64,000 nt of DNA from Saccharopolyspora dendranthemae (GCF_007829955.1 NZ_VIWX01000001.1:1364001-1428000), one strand, 5' to 3'; counted from the first letter of the stretch, positions 16,169 through 29,477 are shown. Notes: generated by a model not told the origin, from the sequence alone. A program made the numbers and translations.

Positions 16169-18679
16169 TCACAGCTCGCCGACGTCGGTGATCCGCACGA
16201 CCGCGCTGCCTGCCTCGTCCGAGGCCGCGAGGTCGACCTCGGCGCTGATGCCCCAGTCGTGGTCCTCGGCCGGGTCGGCGAAGATCTGCCGGATCAGCCA
16301 GCGGTCGGACTCCTCGGTGATCATGAGCATCTGCGGGCCGCGCGCGTCCGGGCCGATGCCGATCTCGTCGTGCTCGGCGAAGTAGTCGTCCAGCGCGTCG
16401 GCCCACGCGTCGGCGTCCCAGCCTTCCTCGGCGTCGAGTTCGCCGAGCTGGTCGTAGCGGCGCAGCGAGGCGAGCTCGACCCGGCGGAACAGCGCGTTGC
16501 GGACCTGCACCCGGAAGGCCCGCAGGTTGCGGGTGACCCGCTCCGGCTCGGGCGGTGCCGCCTGCACGGCATCGTCGCCCGGGTGGCGCAGCTTCTCCCA
16601 CTCGTCGAGCAGGCTGGAGTCGACCTGCCGGACCAGCTCGCCGAGCCATTCGATGATGTCGGTGAGCTCTTCGGTCTTGGCGTCGTCGGGAACCGTGTGC
16701 CGCAGCGCCTTGTAGACGTCGGCGAGGTAGCGCAGGACGAGCCCTTCGGAGCGGGCGAGGCCGTAGTGGTTGACGAACTCGACGAAGTTCATCGCCCGCT
16801 CGTACATGTCGCGCGCGACGGACTTCGGCGACAGCTCGTGCTCGCCGACCCACGGGTGGCCCTTGCGGTAGGTCTCGTAGGCGGCTTCGAGGAGCTCTTC
16901 GAGCGGCTTGGGGTGGGTGATCTCCTCCAGCAGTTCCATGCGCTCGTCGTACTCGATGCCGTCGGCCTTCATCTGGGCGACGGCCTCACCGCGGGCCTTG
17001 AACTGCTGCTGCGCGAGCACCTGCCTGGGGTTGTCCAGTGTGGACTCGATGACGCTGAGCACGTCCAGCGAGTAGGTCGGCGATTCGGTGCCGAGCAGTT
17101 CGATCGCGGCCAGCGCGAACGGCGAGAGCGGCTGGTTGAGCGCGAAGTCGAACTGCAGGTCCACCGTCACCCGAACCCTGCGCCCCTGCTCGTCGGGGGT
17201 GTCGAGCTGTTCGACCACGTCGGCTGCCAGCAGCGCCCGGTAGATGGCGATCGCCCGCAGGATGTGCTTGCGCTGGGTGGGGCGGTCCTCGTGGTTGTCC
17301 TCCAGCAGCCGGCGCATCGCCGCGAAGGCGTCGCCAGGCCGGTTGATGACGTTGAGCAGCATCGAATGGCTGACGTTGAAGCTCGACCGCAGCGGCTCCG
17401 GCTCGGCCTCGACTAGCTTCTCGAAGGTCTTCTCGCTCCACGACACGAAGCCCTCGGGCGCCTTCTTGCGCACCACCTTGCGCTTCTTCTTCGGGTCGTC
17501 GCCCGCCTTCGCGATCGCCCGCTCGTTGTCGATCTCGTGCTCCGGCGCCTGCACCACCACGAACCCGGCGGTGTCGTAGCCGGCACGACCGGCGCGACCG
17601 GCGATCTGGTGGAACTCGCGCGCCTTGAGGTGCCGGGTGCGGATCCCGTCGTACTTGGTGAGCCCGGTGATGAGCACGGTGCGGATGGGCACGTTGATGC
17701 CGACGCCGAGCGTGTCGGTGCCGCAGATGACCTTGAGCAGTCCGGCCTGGGCGAGCTGCTCCACCAGCCGCCGGTACTTCGGCAGCATCCCCGCGTGGTG
17801 GACGCCGATGCCGTGCCTGACCAGGCGCGAGAGCGTCTTGCCGAAGCCCGCGGTGAACCGGAACTCGCCGATCGTCTCGGCGATGCGGTCGCGCTGCTCG
17901 CGAGAGGCGACCTTGACGCTCATCAGCGCCTGCGCCTGCTCCAGCGCGGAGGCCTGGTTGAAGTAGACGACGTAGATCGGTGCCTGCTGACCGGCCAGCA
18001 GCTCCTCGATCGTCTCGTGCAGCGGGGTCTTGGCGTAGCGGAAGTTCAGCGGGATGGGCCGCTCGGCCGAGGTGACGACCGCGGTGCTGCGACCGGTGCG
18101 GCGGGTGAGGTCCTCCTCGAACGAGCTGACGTCGCCGAGGGTGGCCGACATGAGCACGAACTGGGCGCGCGTCAGCTCCAGCAGCGGCACCTGCCAGGCC
18201 CACCCGCGATCGGGCTCGGCGTAGAAGTGGAACTCGTCCATCACGATCTGGTCCACGTCGGCGTCCACGCCGTCGCGCAAGGCGATGTTGGCCAGGATCT
18301 CCGCGGTGCAGCAGATGATGGGCGCTTCGGCGTTGACGCTGGAGTCGCCGGTCATCATGCCGACGTTCTCCGCGCCGAAGACCTCGACGAGGCTGAAGAA
18401 CTTCTCCGAGACCAGGGCCTTGATCGGCGCGGTGTAGAAGCTGCGCTTCCCGGTGGCCAGGGCGGAGAAGTGCGCACCCGTGGCGACCATGCTCTTGCCG
18501 GATCCGGTGGGCGTGGACAGGATCACGTTCGCACCGGTCACGACCTCCATCAGCGCTTCTTCCTGCGCCGGGTAGAGCTCGATGCCCAACGAGATCGTCC
18601 ATTCGACGAACGCCTCGAACTGAGCGTCGGGATCGGGATCGCCGGCGGTGAGCGCTGGGAGCTGGTCGGTGAGCTTCAT
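16169..18679 (-). CDS. DEAD/DEAH-box helicase with C-terminal DUF3516-type region
   Basis: An 836-residue superfamily 2 helicase. Motif I is STPTGSGKS (residues 55-63), motif II reads DEFH rather than DEAD, motif III is SATLG, and motif VI is QIAGRAGRAG. The first 400 residues hold both RecA-like domains. A lysine-rich DDPKKKRKVVRKKAPEG linker follows, then a long helical C-terminal region that I believe corresponds to DUF3516. ATG 18679 is chosen; an in-frame GTG at 18703 is possible. Related Ski2-like helicases act on structured RNA, so RNA processing is a reasonable guess, but no direct function is known to me for this subgroup. Confidence 0.88.
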   Translation of the reverse strand: MKLTDQLPALTAGDPDPDAQFEAFVEWTISLGIELYPAQEEALMEVVTGANVILSTPTGSGKSMVATGAHFSALATGKRSFYTAPIKALVSEKFFSLVEVFGAENVGMMTGDSSVNAEAPIICCTAEILANIALRDGVDADVDQIVMDEFHFYAEPDRGWAWQVPLLELTRAQFVLMSATLGDVSSFEEDLTRRTGRSTAVVTSAERPIPLNFRYAKTPLHETIEELLAGQQAPIYVVYFNQASALEQAQALMSVKVASREQRDRIAETIGEFRFTAGFGKTLSRLVRHGIGVHHAGMLPKYRRLVEQLAQAGLLKVICGTDTLGVGINVPIRTVLITGLTKYDGIRTRHLKAREFHQIAGRAGRAGYDTAGFVVVQAPEHEIDNERAIAKAGDDPKKKRKVVRKKAPEGFVSWSEKTFEKLVEAEPEPLRSSFNVSHSMLLNVINRPGDAFAAMRRLLEDNHEDRPTQRKHILRAIAIYRALLAADVVEQLDTPDEQGRRVRVTVDLQFDFALNQPLSPFALAAIELLGTESPTYSLDVLSVIESTLDNPRQVLAQQQFKARGEAVAQMKADGIEYDERMELLEEITHPKPLEELLEAAYETYRKGHPWVGEHELSPKSVARDMYERAMNFVEFVNHYGLARSEGLVLRYLADVYKALRHTVPDDAKTEELTDIIEWLGELVRQVDSSLLDEWEKLRHPGDDAVQAAPPEPERVTRNLRAFRVQVRNALFRRVELASLRRYDQLGELDAEEGWDADAWADALDDYFAEHDEIGIGPDARGPQMLMITEESDRWLIRQIFADPAEDHDWGISAEVDLAASDEAGSAVVRITDVGEL

Positions 18680-18832
18680 CGTCGTTCCATCGTCCCTGGC
18701 CACCCCCGACGCGGGGCATCCGGGGTACGAGTCGGCCCCGCTTCCTCCACCCCGGTGTCCTCGCTGGTGGAAGACCCGGGTGATCAGCGACCATGGGAGC
18801 AGGCCCGGACATCAGGCGGAAGGAGAGGCGCC

Positions 18833-19030
18833 ATGTCGACCCGCAACGTGCGCTTCGTGGGTGGTCCGCTGGACGGCAGAGTTCAGGACCTGCGCGACCA
18901 CGAAGCGGTGGCAGGCCGCCTCCTCAAGCACATCCACCTGCACGACGGCCCCAAGATCGAAACCCAGTACGAACTCCACTACACCCCGGAAAACGGCTGG
19001 GTATACCACCTCTGCGGCACGCGGCCGTAA
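18833..19030 (+). CDS. 65-residue conserved-looking protein, function unknown
   Basis: ATG 18833 lies 5-7 bases after an AGGAGAGG ribosome binding site. The product has 65 residues, a VRFVGGPLDGRVQDL start and a YTPENGWVYHLCGTRP end. The FVGGPLDGR phrase is common in small actinobacterial and phage proteins of unknown role. It is divergent from the helicase gene. There is no signal peptide or membrane segment. The first copy of a dispersed structured repeat begins 39 bases after its stop codon. Confidence 0.7.
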   Translation: MSTRNVRFVGGPLDGRVQDLRDHEAVAGRLLKHIHLHDGPKIETQYELHYTPENGWVYHLCGTRP

Positions 19031-19068
19031 GCACACAAGACGCAGGAACGACCACCTGATCAACCCAC

Positions 19069-19272
19069 GTCAGGCAAGCGACGAAGTCGCTTTCTCACTA
19101 CCCCCAGCAAGCAACCGGCACCGCCGCGGGTTCTCAGACGCCTTCTGGGGAGGACAGCCGACGTGTCGTGTATCGGCATACATAAGCCTCGGCTCCCGGA
19201 GCCAGAAGGCGTCTGAGGTTCCGCATCTGGCACCGCCACGCAGAGGAACCACTGAGTAGTTGCAGTGAACCC
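19069..19272. repeat. dispersed structured repeat, copy 1
   Basis: A stretch of about 200 bases that is colinear with 58670-58873. It opens with GTCAGGC and a perfect GAA-loop hairpin (AAGCGAC 19076-19082, loop GAA, GTCGCTT 19086-19092), followed by TCTCA. Then comes a 16-bp perfect inverted repeat: CTCAGACGCCTTCTGG (19133-19148) and its complement at 19202-19217, with a 53-base loop. The last part carries CACTGAGTAGTTGCAGTG and GAACCC. No transposase or target duplication is visible. It lies between the 65-aa gene and mutA. Confidence 0.8.
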
Positions 19273-19345
19273 ACGCCCGAGGCTCCGCTACCCGCACCGC
19301 CCAGCAGAGGGACCACTGAGCAGTTGCAGCGAACCCACACCGCCC
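19218..19345. repeat. imperfect tandem repeat, two ~64-base units
   Basis: Two successive units share the order GAGG(T/C)TCCGC, GCACCGCC, CAGAGG(A/G)ACCACTGAG, AGTTGCAG, GAACCCAC. The first unit is the tail of the dispersed element and the second follows directly (about 19280-19336), then a shorter CACCGCCCAGCA remnant. They fill the leader region upstream of mutA. The 58.7-kb copy of the element has only one unit. Confidence 0.6.
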
Positions 19346-19482
19346 AGCAACAGAACGATTCAGCAAAAACCGACCCGCCCGAACCTGTCTCAAACAATCG
19401 AGTGAACCCCGTTTACCCCCGGAGACACGCGTCACAGGTTTGATCGGGTTCAGCAGGGTCCAACCGGCCTACCATCTGGGCC

Positions 19483-21347
19483 ATGGTGGCGCACTCGACG
19501 ACGAGCGGCGGCCGGCCGGAACTCCCGCTGGCCGCGGAGTTCCCCGAGCCGACTCACGAGCAGTGGCAGGTCCAGGTCCACAAGGTCCTGGAGCGATCCG
19601 GCGTGGTCGGCGAGGAGCCGCCGGCCGGCCCGGTCGAGGACGTGCTGAACTCGACGACGCACGACGGCGTCCGGGTGCGCCCGCTCTACACCTCCGCGCC
19701 GGTGGATCCGGGGCTGCCCGGTCTGGCGCCGTTCGTGCGCGGCAGCCGGCCGCAGGGCGGTGTCGCCGAGGGCTGGGACGTCCGCCAGCGCCACGAGCAC
19801 CCCGACGTCGCCGAGACGAATCGCGAGGTGCTGGCCGATCTCTACAACGGCGTCTCGTCGCTGTGGCTGCGCCTGGGCTCCGGTGGCATCGCCGTCGAGG
19901 ACCTGGCCGACGCGTTGAACGGCGTGCACCTGGACATGATCGGCGTGAGCCTCGACGCGGGCGCCGAGTTCGCGGCGGCGGCGAAGACGCTGCTGACCCT
20001 CGCCACCGAGCAGGGCGTGCCCGCCGGTGAGCTGCGCGGCAACCTCGGCGCCGACCCGCTGGCCGTGCAGGCCCGCACCGGCCGGGCCGGGGATCGCGAT
20101 GCCGCTGTCACCCTCGCCCAGCGCTGCGCGTCCGAGTTCCCGCGGCTGCGAGCCCTGAGCGTGGACGCGCTGCCGTTCCACGACGCGGGCGGGTCGGATG
20201 CCGAGGAGCTGGGCTGCTCGCTGGCCGCCGGTGTCACCTACCTGCGATGGCTGACGGAGGCCGGTCTCGACGTCGACACCGCCGCCGGGCAGCTGGAGTT
20301 CCGCTACGCCGCCACCTCCGACCAGTTCCTCACGATCGCCAAGTTGCGCGCCGCCCGGCGCTTGTGGGAGCAGGTCACCCGCTCGTCCGGGGTCGGCGAG
20401 TCCGCTCGGGCGCAGGTGCAGCACGCGGTGACCTCGGAGGCGATGCTGACCCGCCGCGATCCGTGGGTGAACATGCTGCGCGGCACCATCGCCACCTTCG
20501 CGGCCGGTGTCGGCGGGGCGCAGTCGGTCACGACGCTGCCGTTCGACGCCGCGATCGGTCTGCCGGATGACTTCGCCCGCCGCATCGCCCGCAACACCCA
20601 GGCCCTGCTGCTGGAGGAATCTCACCTGGCGCAGGTCATCGACCCGGCGGGCGGTTCCTGGTACGTCGAATCCCTCACCGACGAGCTGGCCCGCAAGGCT
20701 TGGGCGTGGTTCCAGCGCATCGAGGCCGTCGGCGGGCTCCCCGAGGCCTTGGAGTCCGGGCTGGTCGGCGAGGAGATCGAGGACACCTGGCAGGAGCGCC
20801 GCGCGGCGGTCGCCCGCCGCAGCGACGCCATCACGGGTGTCAGCGAGTTCCCGAACCTGGACGAGAAGCTGTTGGAGCGCACGCCCGCCCCGGAGCGGCC
20901 GGGTGGCGGGCTTCCGGTGCACCGCTACGCGGAGGACTTCGAGGCGCTGCGCGACGCCGCCGACGCACGGTTGGCCGACACGGGCGAGCGCCCCGCGGTG
21001 TTCCTCGCGACGCTGGGGCCGCTGGCCGCGCACAACGCGCGGGCGTCGTTCGCCCGCAACCTGTTCGCCGCGGGCGGGCTGGACGCCACCGAGGCGGGCC
21101 CGACGGATTCGACCGATGAGGTGCTGGCCGCGTACTCGGGCGCACCGGTGGTGTGCCTGTGCTCCAGCGACAAGATCTACGCCGAGCGCGCCGCCGACAC
21201 GGCGCTCGCGCTCAAGCAGGCCGGGGCGAAAACCGTTCTGCTGGCGGGTAAACCGAATGACGCCGACGGTGTCGACGGCCACATCCACGCCGGTTGTGAT
21301 GCGCTGACCGTCCTCGACGCCGTGCACGCCGAGTGGGGAGTCCGACG

Positions 21348-21351
<4 letters not shown>
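19483..21351 (+). CDS. mutA: methylmalonyl-CoA mutase small subunit
   Basis: A 622-residue alpha/beta-barrel protein homologous to MutB along most of its length ([61 protein letters not shown]). The C-terminal cobalamin-like domain lacks the DxHxxG motif (it has [15 protein letters not shown]), as expected for the non-catalytic subunit. With MutB it forms the adenosylcobalamin enzyme that converts methylmalonyl-CoA to succinyl-CoA, linking propionyl-CoA, odd-chain and branched-chain catabolism to the TCA cycle and to polyketide extender supply. Its stop overlaps the mutB start as ATGA. Confidence 0.97.
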
Positions 21352-23551
<2,200 letters not shown>

Positions 23552-23552
<1 letters not shown>

Positions 23553-24541
23553 TGCCACGCACGATCGACATCCACGACTACGCCCAGGGCGTGCTCGACG
23601 GTTCGCGCACGAAGTTGGCGCAGGCCATCACGCTGGTGGAGTCCACCCGCGCCGATCACCGCGCGCTGACCCAGCAGCTGCTCACCGAGCTGCTCCCGCA
23701 CAGCGGCGGCGCGCACCGGATCGGCATCACCGGTGTGCCCGGCGTGGGCAAGTCGACGTTCATCGAGGCGCTGGGTTCCACGCTCACCGAGCAGGGGCAC
23801 CGGGTGGCAGTGCTGGCCGTGGACCCGTCGTCGACGCGCAGCGGCGGCAGCATCCTCGGCGACAAGACCCGCATGGGCCGGCTCGCCTCCGACCCGTCCG
23901 CGTTCGTGCGGCCGTCACCGTCGGCGGGCACGCTCGGCGGGGTGGCGCGCGCGACCCGCGAGACGATCCTTCTGATGGAGGCCGCGGGCTACGACGTCGT
24001 GCTGGTGGAGACCGTCGGCGTCGGGCAGTCGGAGGTGACGGTCGCCGGGATGGTCGACTGCTTCCTGCTGCTGTCGCTGGCCCGCACCGGTGACCAGCTG
24101 CAGGGCATCAAGAAGGGCGTGCTGGAACTCGCCGACATCATCGCCGTCAACAAGGCGGACGGCGAGCACGAGATGGAGGCGAAGAAGGCCGCCCGAGAAC
24201 TCCGCAGCGCCCTGCGGCTGCTGACCCCGGTCAGCGCGTCCTGGACTCCCCCGGTCCTGACCTGCAGCGGACTGCGCTCGATGGGCCTGGACACCCTCTG
24301 GGAGCAGGTCGAGCAGCACCACAAGACGCTCTCGGACACCGGTGAGCTCGCCGCCAAGCGCAGTCGGCAGCAGCTGGAGTGGACCTGGGCGATGGTGCGC
24401 GAGCAGCTGATGTCGGAGTTCACCCACGACCCCGACGTCCGCGACGTCGTCGGCGAGGTGGAATCGCAGGTCCGAGCAGGCGAACTCACCGCGAGCCTCG
24501 CCACGGAACGCCTGCTCGACGCCTTCCGCCGGAGCTCCTGA
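23552..24541 (+). CDS. meaB: methylmalonyl-CoA mutase-associated GTPase (G-protein chaperone)
   Basis: A 329-residue G3E-family GTPase. Walker A is GVPGVGKST (residues 61-69), followed by VLAVDPSSTRSGGSILGDKTRM, a family signature, then VETVGVGQSE and the NKADG base-specificity motif. The protein gates adenosylcobalamin loading and protects or reactivates the mutase. It overlaps mutB by one base. Its neighbours leave little doubt that it serves MutAB and not another B12 mutase. Confidence 0.97.
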
Positions 24542-24668
24542 CCCACCCGGCCCCCACAACCACGAGCACGCCGCGCGAACCGGGCCCACCCGACGAGCCC
24601 CGGCCCACGGGAAGGGCAGATACTGGGTGGGTCATGACGTCGTTCGCGCGAGTCTGGACGGTGAACGC

Positions 24669-25025
24669 ATGCGGATCAACGTCGATCCCGACTCCGACGT
24701 ACCGCCCTTCGAGCAGGTGCGGTCACGCATCGCCGAGCAGATCAACTCCGGCGAGCTGGCGGTCGGCGCGAAACTCCCCACGGTGCGGGCGCTGGCGGCC
24801 GAGCTCGGCATCGCGGCCAACACCGCCGCGAAGGCGTACCGGGAGCTGGAGCAAGCGGGTCTCATCGAAACCCGCGGCAGAGCCGGGACTTTCGTCAGCG
24901 ACGCGGGCGACCAGACGGCGGCGCGCGCGGCCGAGGCCGCCGCGACCTACGCGCAGATCACCCAGGCCCTCGGCATCCCGAAGTCCGAGGCGCTCGCGAT
25001 CGTGCAGGCGGCGCTGAAGCTCTAG
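24669..25025 (+). CDS. short GntR-family regulator (YhcF-like)
   Basis: A 118-residue protein with a GntR winged helix (VPPFEQVRSRIAEQINSG, LPTVRALAAELGIAANTAAKAYRELEQAGLIETRG) and only a short helical tail. The tail is too small for a ligand domain, as in the YtrA/YhcF subgroup, which usually senses through other means or regulates transporters. It lies 127 bases after meaB in the same direction, and no operator was found. A role in regulating the mut genes is possible but unsupported beyond position. Confidence 0.88.
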   Translation: MRINVDPDSDVPPFEQVRSRIAEQINSGELAVGAKLPTVRALAAELGIAANTAAKAYRELEQAGLIETRGRAGTFVSDAGDQTAARAAEAAATYAQITQALGIPKSEALAIVQAALKL

Positions 25026-25050
25026 GAGAGCCGGCCAACGGAAAAAACTC

Positions 25051-25671
25051 CTACCCGACCTCGGACTGCAGGCCGCGCATCGTCGCGATCTCGTCCTGCT
25101 GGGTGACCAGGACGTCCTGGGCCATCTCGTGGACCTGCTCGTCGCGACCGGTGGTCAGCAGCTGCGTCGCCATCGTCACCGCCCCCTCGTGGTGGGCGAT
25201 CATCAACACCAGGAACAACCGGTCGTAGTCGGCACCGCGCGACGCCGCGAGCTGAGCCAGCTGCTCCGGCGTGGCCATCCCCGGCATCATCGCGTGGTCG
25301 TGGCCCGCGTGGCCCGGGTGCTCGTGGGCGCCGCGGGTGTCGAGCCAGCCCTGCATCATCCCGATCTCCGGACCCTGGGCGCCGCTGATCCGGTCGGAGA
25401 GGGACCGCAGCTTCGGGTTCTGCGCGCGCCCGGCGGTCAGCGCCGTCATCTCCACGGCCTGCTGGTGGTGGGCGATCATGTTGCGCAGGTAGTCGACCTC
25501 GACCTGGCTCGCTCCGCCGCGGTCGGCGGGTGCGCTGGGCACGACTCTGGGCTGGTCACCGGGGGCGCCCGGTTGCACGACCGGCGGGCCGGGCGGCGCC
25601 GGCGGTTCCGCCGCGCACCCCGTCAGCACGCAGGCTGCCAGCAGGATTCCCGCCACCGAACTCCGCACCAT
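25051..25671 (-). CDS. DUF305 lipoprotein
   Basis: A 206-residue secreted protein. It has a short hydrophobic leader ending in the lipobox LTGC (Cys19), then a proline-rich spacer and a DUF305 domain with two MIAHH motifs (MIAHHQQAVEMT and MIAHHEGAVTMA), as in ferritin-like four-helix DUF305 proteins. A histidine/methionine-rich insert (HEHPGHAGHDHAMMPGM) suggests metal contact, perhaps copper. It should be anchored to the outer face of the membrane. It is divergent from the LVIVD gene, with about 160 bases between them. Confidence 0.9.
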   Translation of the reverse strand: MVRSSVAGILLAACVLTGCAAEPPAPPGPPVVQPGAPGDQPRVVPSAPADRGGASQVEVDYLRNMIAHHQQAVEMTALTAGRAQNPKLRSLSDRISGAQGPEIGMMQGWLDTRGAHEHPGHAGHDHAMMPGMATPEQLAQLAASRGADYDRLFLVLMIAHHEGAVTMATQLLTTGRDEQVHEMAQDVLVTQQDEIATMRGLQSEVG

Positions 25672-25833
25672 GGCCGCCCTTTCTGGGAAAACCGTGAAAA
25701 AGCCGCTGAAACGGCCTATTTCGGGCTCAATCTGGGAACACGATACTGGTCAGATGCGGTGGGCCGAAACCGCTGTCGGCAGCTGCCCATGGGTGGCGGC
25801 GGCGACTTCGTCGAACCAGGGGGTAGATCGGCT

Positions 25834-27276
<1,443 letters not shown>

Positions 27277-27283
27277 AGGGTGT

Positions 27284-27329
27284 TCGTGGGGGTGGGGAAG
27301 TTTTCATGAAAACTTCCCCACCCCCACGA
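27284..27329. terminator. perfect 46-bp palindrome, likely bidirectional terminator
   Basis: A 23-bp perfect inverted repeat centred between 27306 and 27307, with the 20-bp core GAAGTTTTCATGAAAACTTC and GC-rich outer arms (CGTGGGGGTGG and complement). It lies between two convergent genes, so a terminator for both is the simplest reading. The same core appears in a second long hairpin at 41803-41857. Confidence 0.75.
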
Positions 27330-27368
27330 CATCACCGGCGTTCCGCGCGACTTCATCTCCGAGCCGGT

Positions 27369-29477
27369 TCAGGCGCCTGCCAGGTGGTCCGGGACGTCGA
27401 AGGACAGCATCGGTCCGCCGAGGTGCGGTCCTGCGACCACGGCGCAGCCGATGTCCTGCCAGAGGGCGACCTGCCGCTGCGACTCGACGTGATCGACGCA
27501 CAGGCTGACGCCGTTCATCAGCGGGATCAGCGCGCGCAGCGCCTGGACCTCCGGCACGTCCGGCGTGTCGGACTCGTGCACGAGGCGGACGATCTCGGGT
27601 GAGAGCCGCACCGAGTCCACCGGCATCTCGCGCAGCAGGCGCAACTCGCCCGGCGAGCCGGTGAAGTCGTGCAGCGCGGTCCGGACGCCTCGGGAGTGGA
27701 GGTAGCGCAGGTTCTCCCGCGCCTCCTCGTTCTCGCTGATCGCGGCGATCGGCATGCACAGCCGCAGCCAGCTCGGATCGAGCTCGGACTCGTCGAGCAC
27801 CTTGTGCACCAGGGCCGCCAGATCGGGATCGCAGCCCTGGTTCGGGCTCAGCGACACCGACAGCCGCACCTGGTGACCGTCGGCGTGCCACTCCGCCAGG
27901 TGCTGCCAGGCGCTCTGCAGCATCCAGTCGCGCATCGACAGCGTCACCCCGGAGCGCTCCGCCAGCCGCACGCACTCGCCGTGCTCGATGACTCCGAAAT
28001 CGCCCGTGTCCCAGCGGAACTCGCACTCCAGGGCGCACAGGTCGTGGTCCGGGAGGCAGACCTGCGGGCGGTAGACGACGTCGAACTCGCCCATCTCCAG
28101 CCCGCCGGGCATGATCGCCGCGAGCTGGCTCTCCTCGTGCTCCTCCGGCGCCAGGTCCGGGTCGAACAGAGCCCACTGCCGCTTTCCGGCCGCCTCCGCG
28201 CGCCGCAGCGCGATGTCGGCGGACCACAGCAGGTTCGCCGCGTCGGCTTCCCCCACCCTCCGCTGCACCACGCCGACGCTGGCGAACGCGGCGATGCCTC
28301 GTCCGCCCACGTAGACGGGTTCGGCGAGCATCTCGTTGATCAGCTGGGTCATCACCGGCACCCCAGGGGTGTCGGCCTGCTCCCAGACCAGCAGCGCGAA
28401 CTCGGTTCCGCCGAAGCGCGCGACCAGCGCCTCCTCGTCCTCGACGAGGCTCTCCAGACGGCGCGCCACGGTCCTGATCAGCTGGTCACCGACGGGGTAC
28501 CCGAGGCCGTCGTTGATCAGCTCGAAGCCGTCCAGCCCCAGCTGGTAGAGCGCGAGCCGCGCATCGCGGGGCAGGTTGACCAGCGCGGCCTCCAGCCGGG
28601 TCTGGAAGAACCCGCGGTTGGGCAGCCCGGTCAGCGCGTCGTGCAGCGCCTGGTGCTGGAAGCGGTCCTGCAACAGGTGCAGCTCGGTGATGTCCTCGAC
28701 CATGGTGACCACGCCGCTGGGCCCTCCGTCGGCGCCCTGGAGCACCGAAACGCCCAGGTAGCACCACGCGGCTTCGCCGTTGGCCCGGACCAGCCGCTTG
28801 CGGTCGCTGATCCGCTTGGAGCTCGCGCCCTCGATCAGCTCGCGGTAGGAGGCGCTGAGGTACTCGGCGTCCTCGGGGTGGAAGAGCCGGTCGATGGTCA
28901 TCGGTTCCAGGTCGTCGGCGTGATACCCGAGCACCTGCTCGAACGCCGGGTTGACCTGCACGAACCGGCCTTCGAGGTCGCTGATGGCGACCCCGATCGG
29001 GGTGGAGGTGAACACCTCGCTGAACCGCGCTTCGCTGGCCTTGAGCTCGCGGTCGGTCTTCAGCTTGGCCTTCAGCAGCGCCTTGTTCAGCGTCTCCTGC
29101 TGGGCGAAGGTGCTCTCCCGGTCGGCCGCCGCGTACCCGGCGGCGATCTCGGTGAGCACCGTCAGCAGAGCATCGACCTTCGTGGCGTCCGAAAGCAGCG
29201 CGTCCTGAAGGAACTTCAGGCTCACCGACAGGCTTTCCTCGCCGGTCGCGCGAATTTCGACGAGCCGGGCACCCACGACGCGACCGGTCTCAGCGGCTCG
29301 GGAAGGATCGTCCAGCGACAGCGCGACGAGGTCGAGCAGGCCAGCTAGGGTCTCCTGCACCTCCCCGGGCGAGAAGGGGAGGTAGGCGGTGGTGCGCAGC
29401 TCCGCCGTCCAACGGCGCGCGACATCAGACCGCCACTCGGATTCCGGCGGCGGCCCGTCCGGATCACCCTCGCTCAT
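27369..29477 (-). CDS. PAS-GGDEF-EAL protein with degenerate catalytic motifs
   Basis: A 702-residue cytoplasmic protein from ATG 29477. After an all-helical N-terminal region (about 1-165) comes a PAS domain (FTSTPIGVAISDLEGRFVQVNPAFEQVLGY), a GGDEF-type domain and an EAL-type domain. The GGDEF signature reads RFGGTEF, and the EAL signature reads ECEFR. NLS is replaced by SLS, DDFGTG by HDFTGS, and the catalytic KID by RLS. These changes remove most metal ligands and the catalytic lysine, so cyclic-di-GMP turnover is unlikely for the EAL part and doubtful for the GGDEF part. It may bind c-di-GMP or a protein partner instead. Confidence 0.88.
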   Translation of the reverse strand: MSEGDPDGPPPESEWRSDVARRWTAELRTTAYLPFSPGEVQETLAGLLDLVALSLDDPSRAAETGRVVGARLVEIRATGEESLSVSLKFLQDALLSDATKVDALLTVLTEIAAGYAAADRESTFAQQETLNKALLKAKLKTDRELKASEARFSEVFTSTPIGVAISDLEGRFVQVNPAFEQVLGYHADDLEPMTIDRLFHPEDAEYLSASYRELIEGASSKRISDRKRLVRANGEAAWCYLGVSVLQGADGGPSGVVTMVEDITELHLLQDRFQHQALHDALTGLPNRGFFQTRLEAALVNLPRDARLALYQLGLDGFELINDGLGYPVGDQLIRTVARRLESLVEDEEALVARFGGTEFALLVWEQADTPGVPVMTQLINEMLAEPVYVGGRGIAAFASVGVVQRRVGEADAANLLWSADIALRRAEAAGKRQWALFDPDLAPEEHEESQLAAIMPGGLEMGEFDVVYRPQVCLPDHDLCALECEFRWDTGDFGVIEHGECVRLAERSGVTLSMRDWMLQSAWQHLAEWHADGHQVRLSVSLSPNQGCDPDLAALVHKVLDESELDPSWLRLCMPIAAISENEEARENLRYLHSRGVRTALHDFTGSPGELRLLREMPVDSVRLSPEIVRLVHESDTPDVPEVQALRALIPLMNGVSLCVDHVESQRQVALWQDIGCAVVAGPHLGGPMLSFDVPDHLAGA

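Noticed and set aside
19070..19435. Minus-strand ORFs inside repeat copy 1, with a counterpart in copy 2 at 58619-58924
   Set aside because: They arise from the structured repeat itself, the residue changes are not conservative as a coding sequence would require, and no ribosome site is present.
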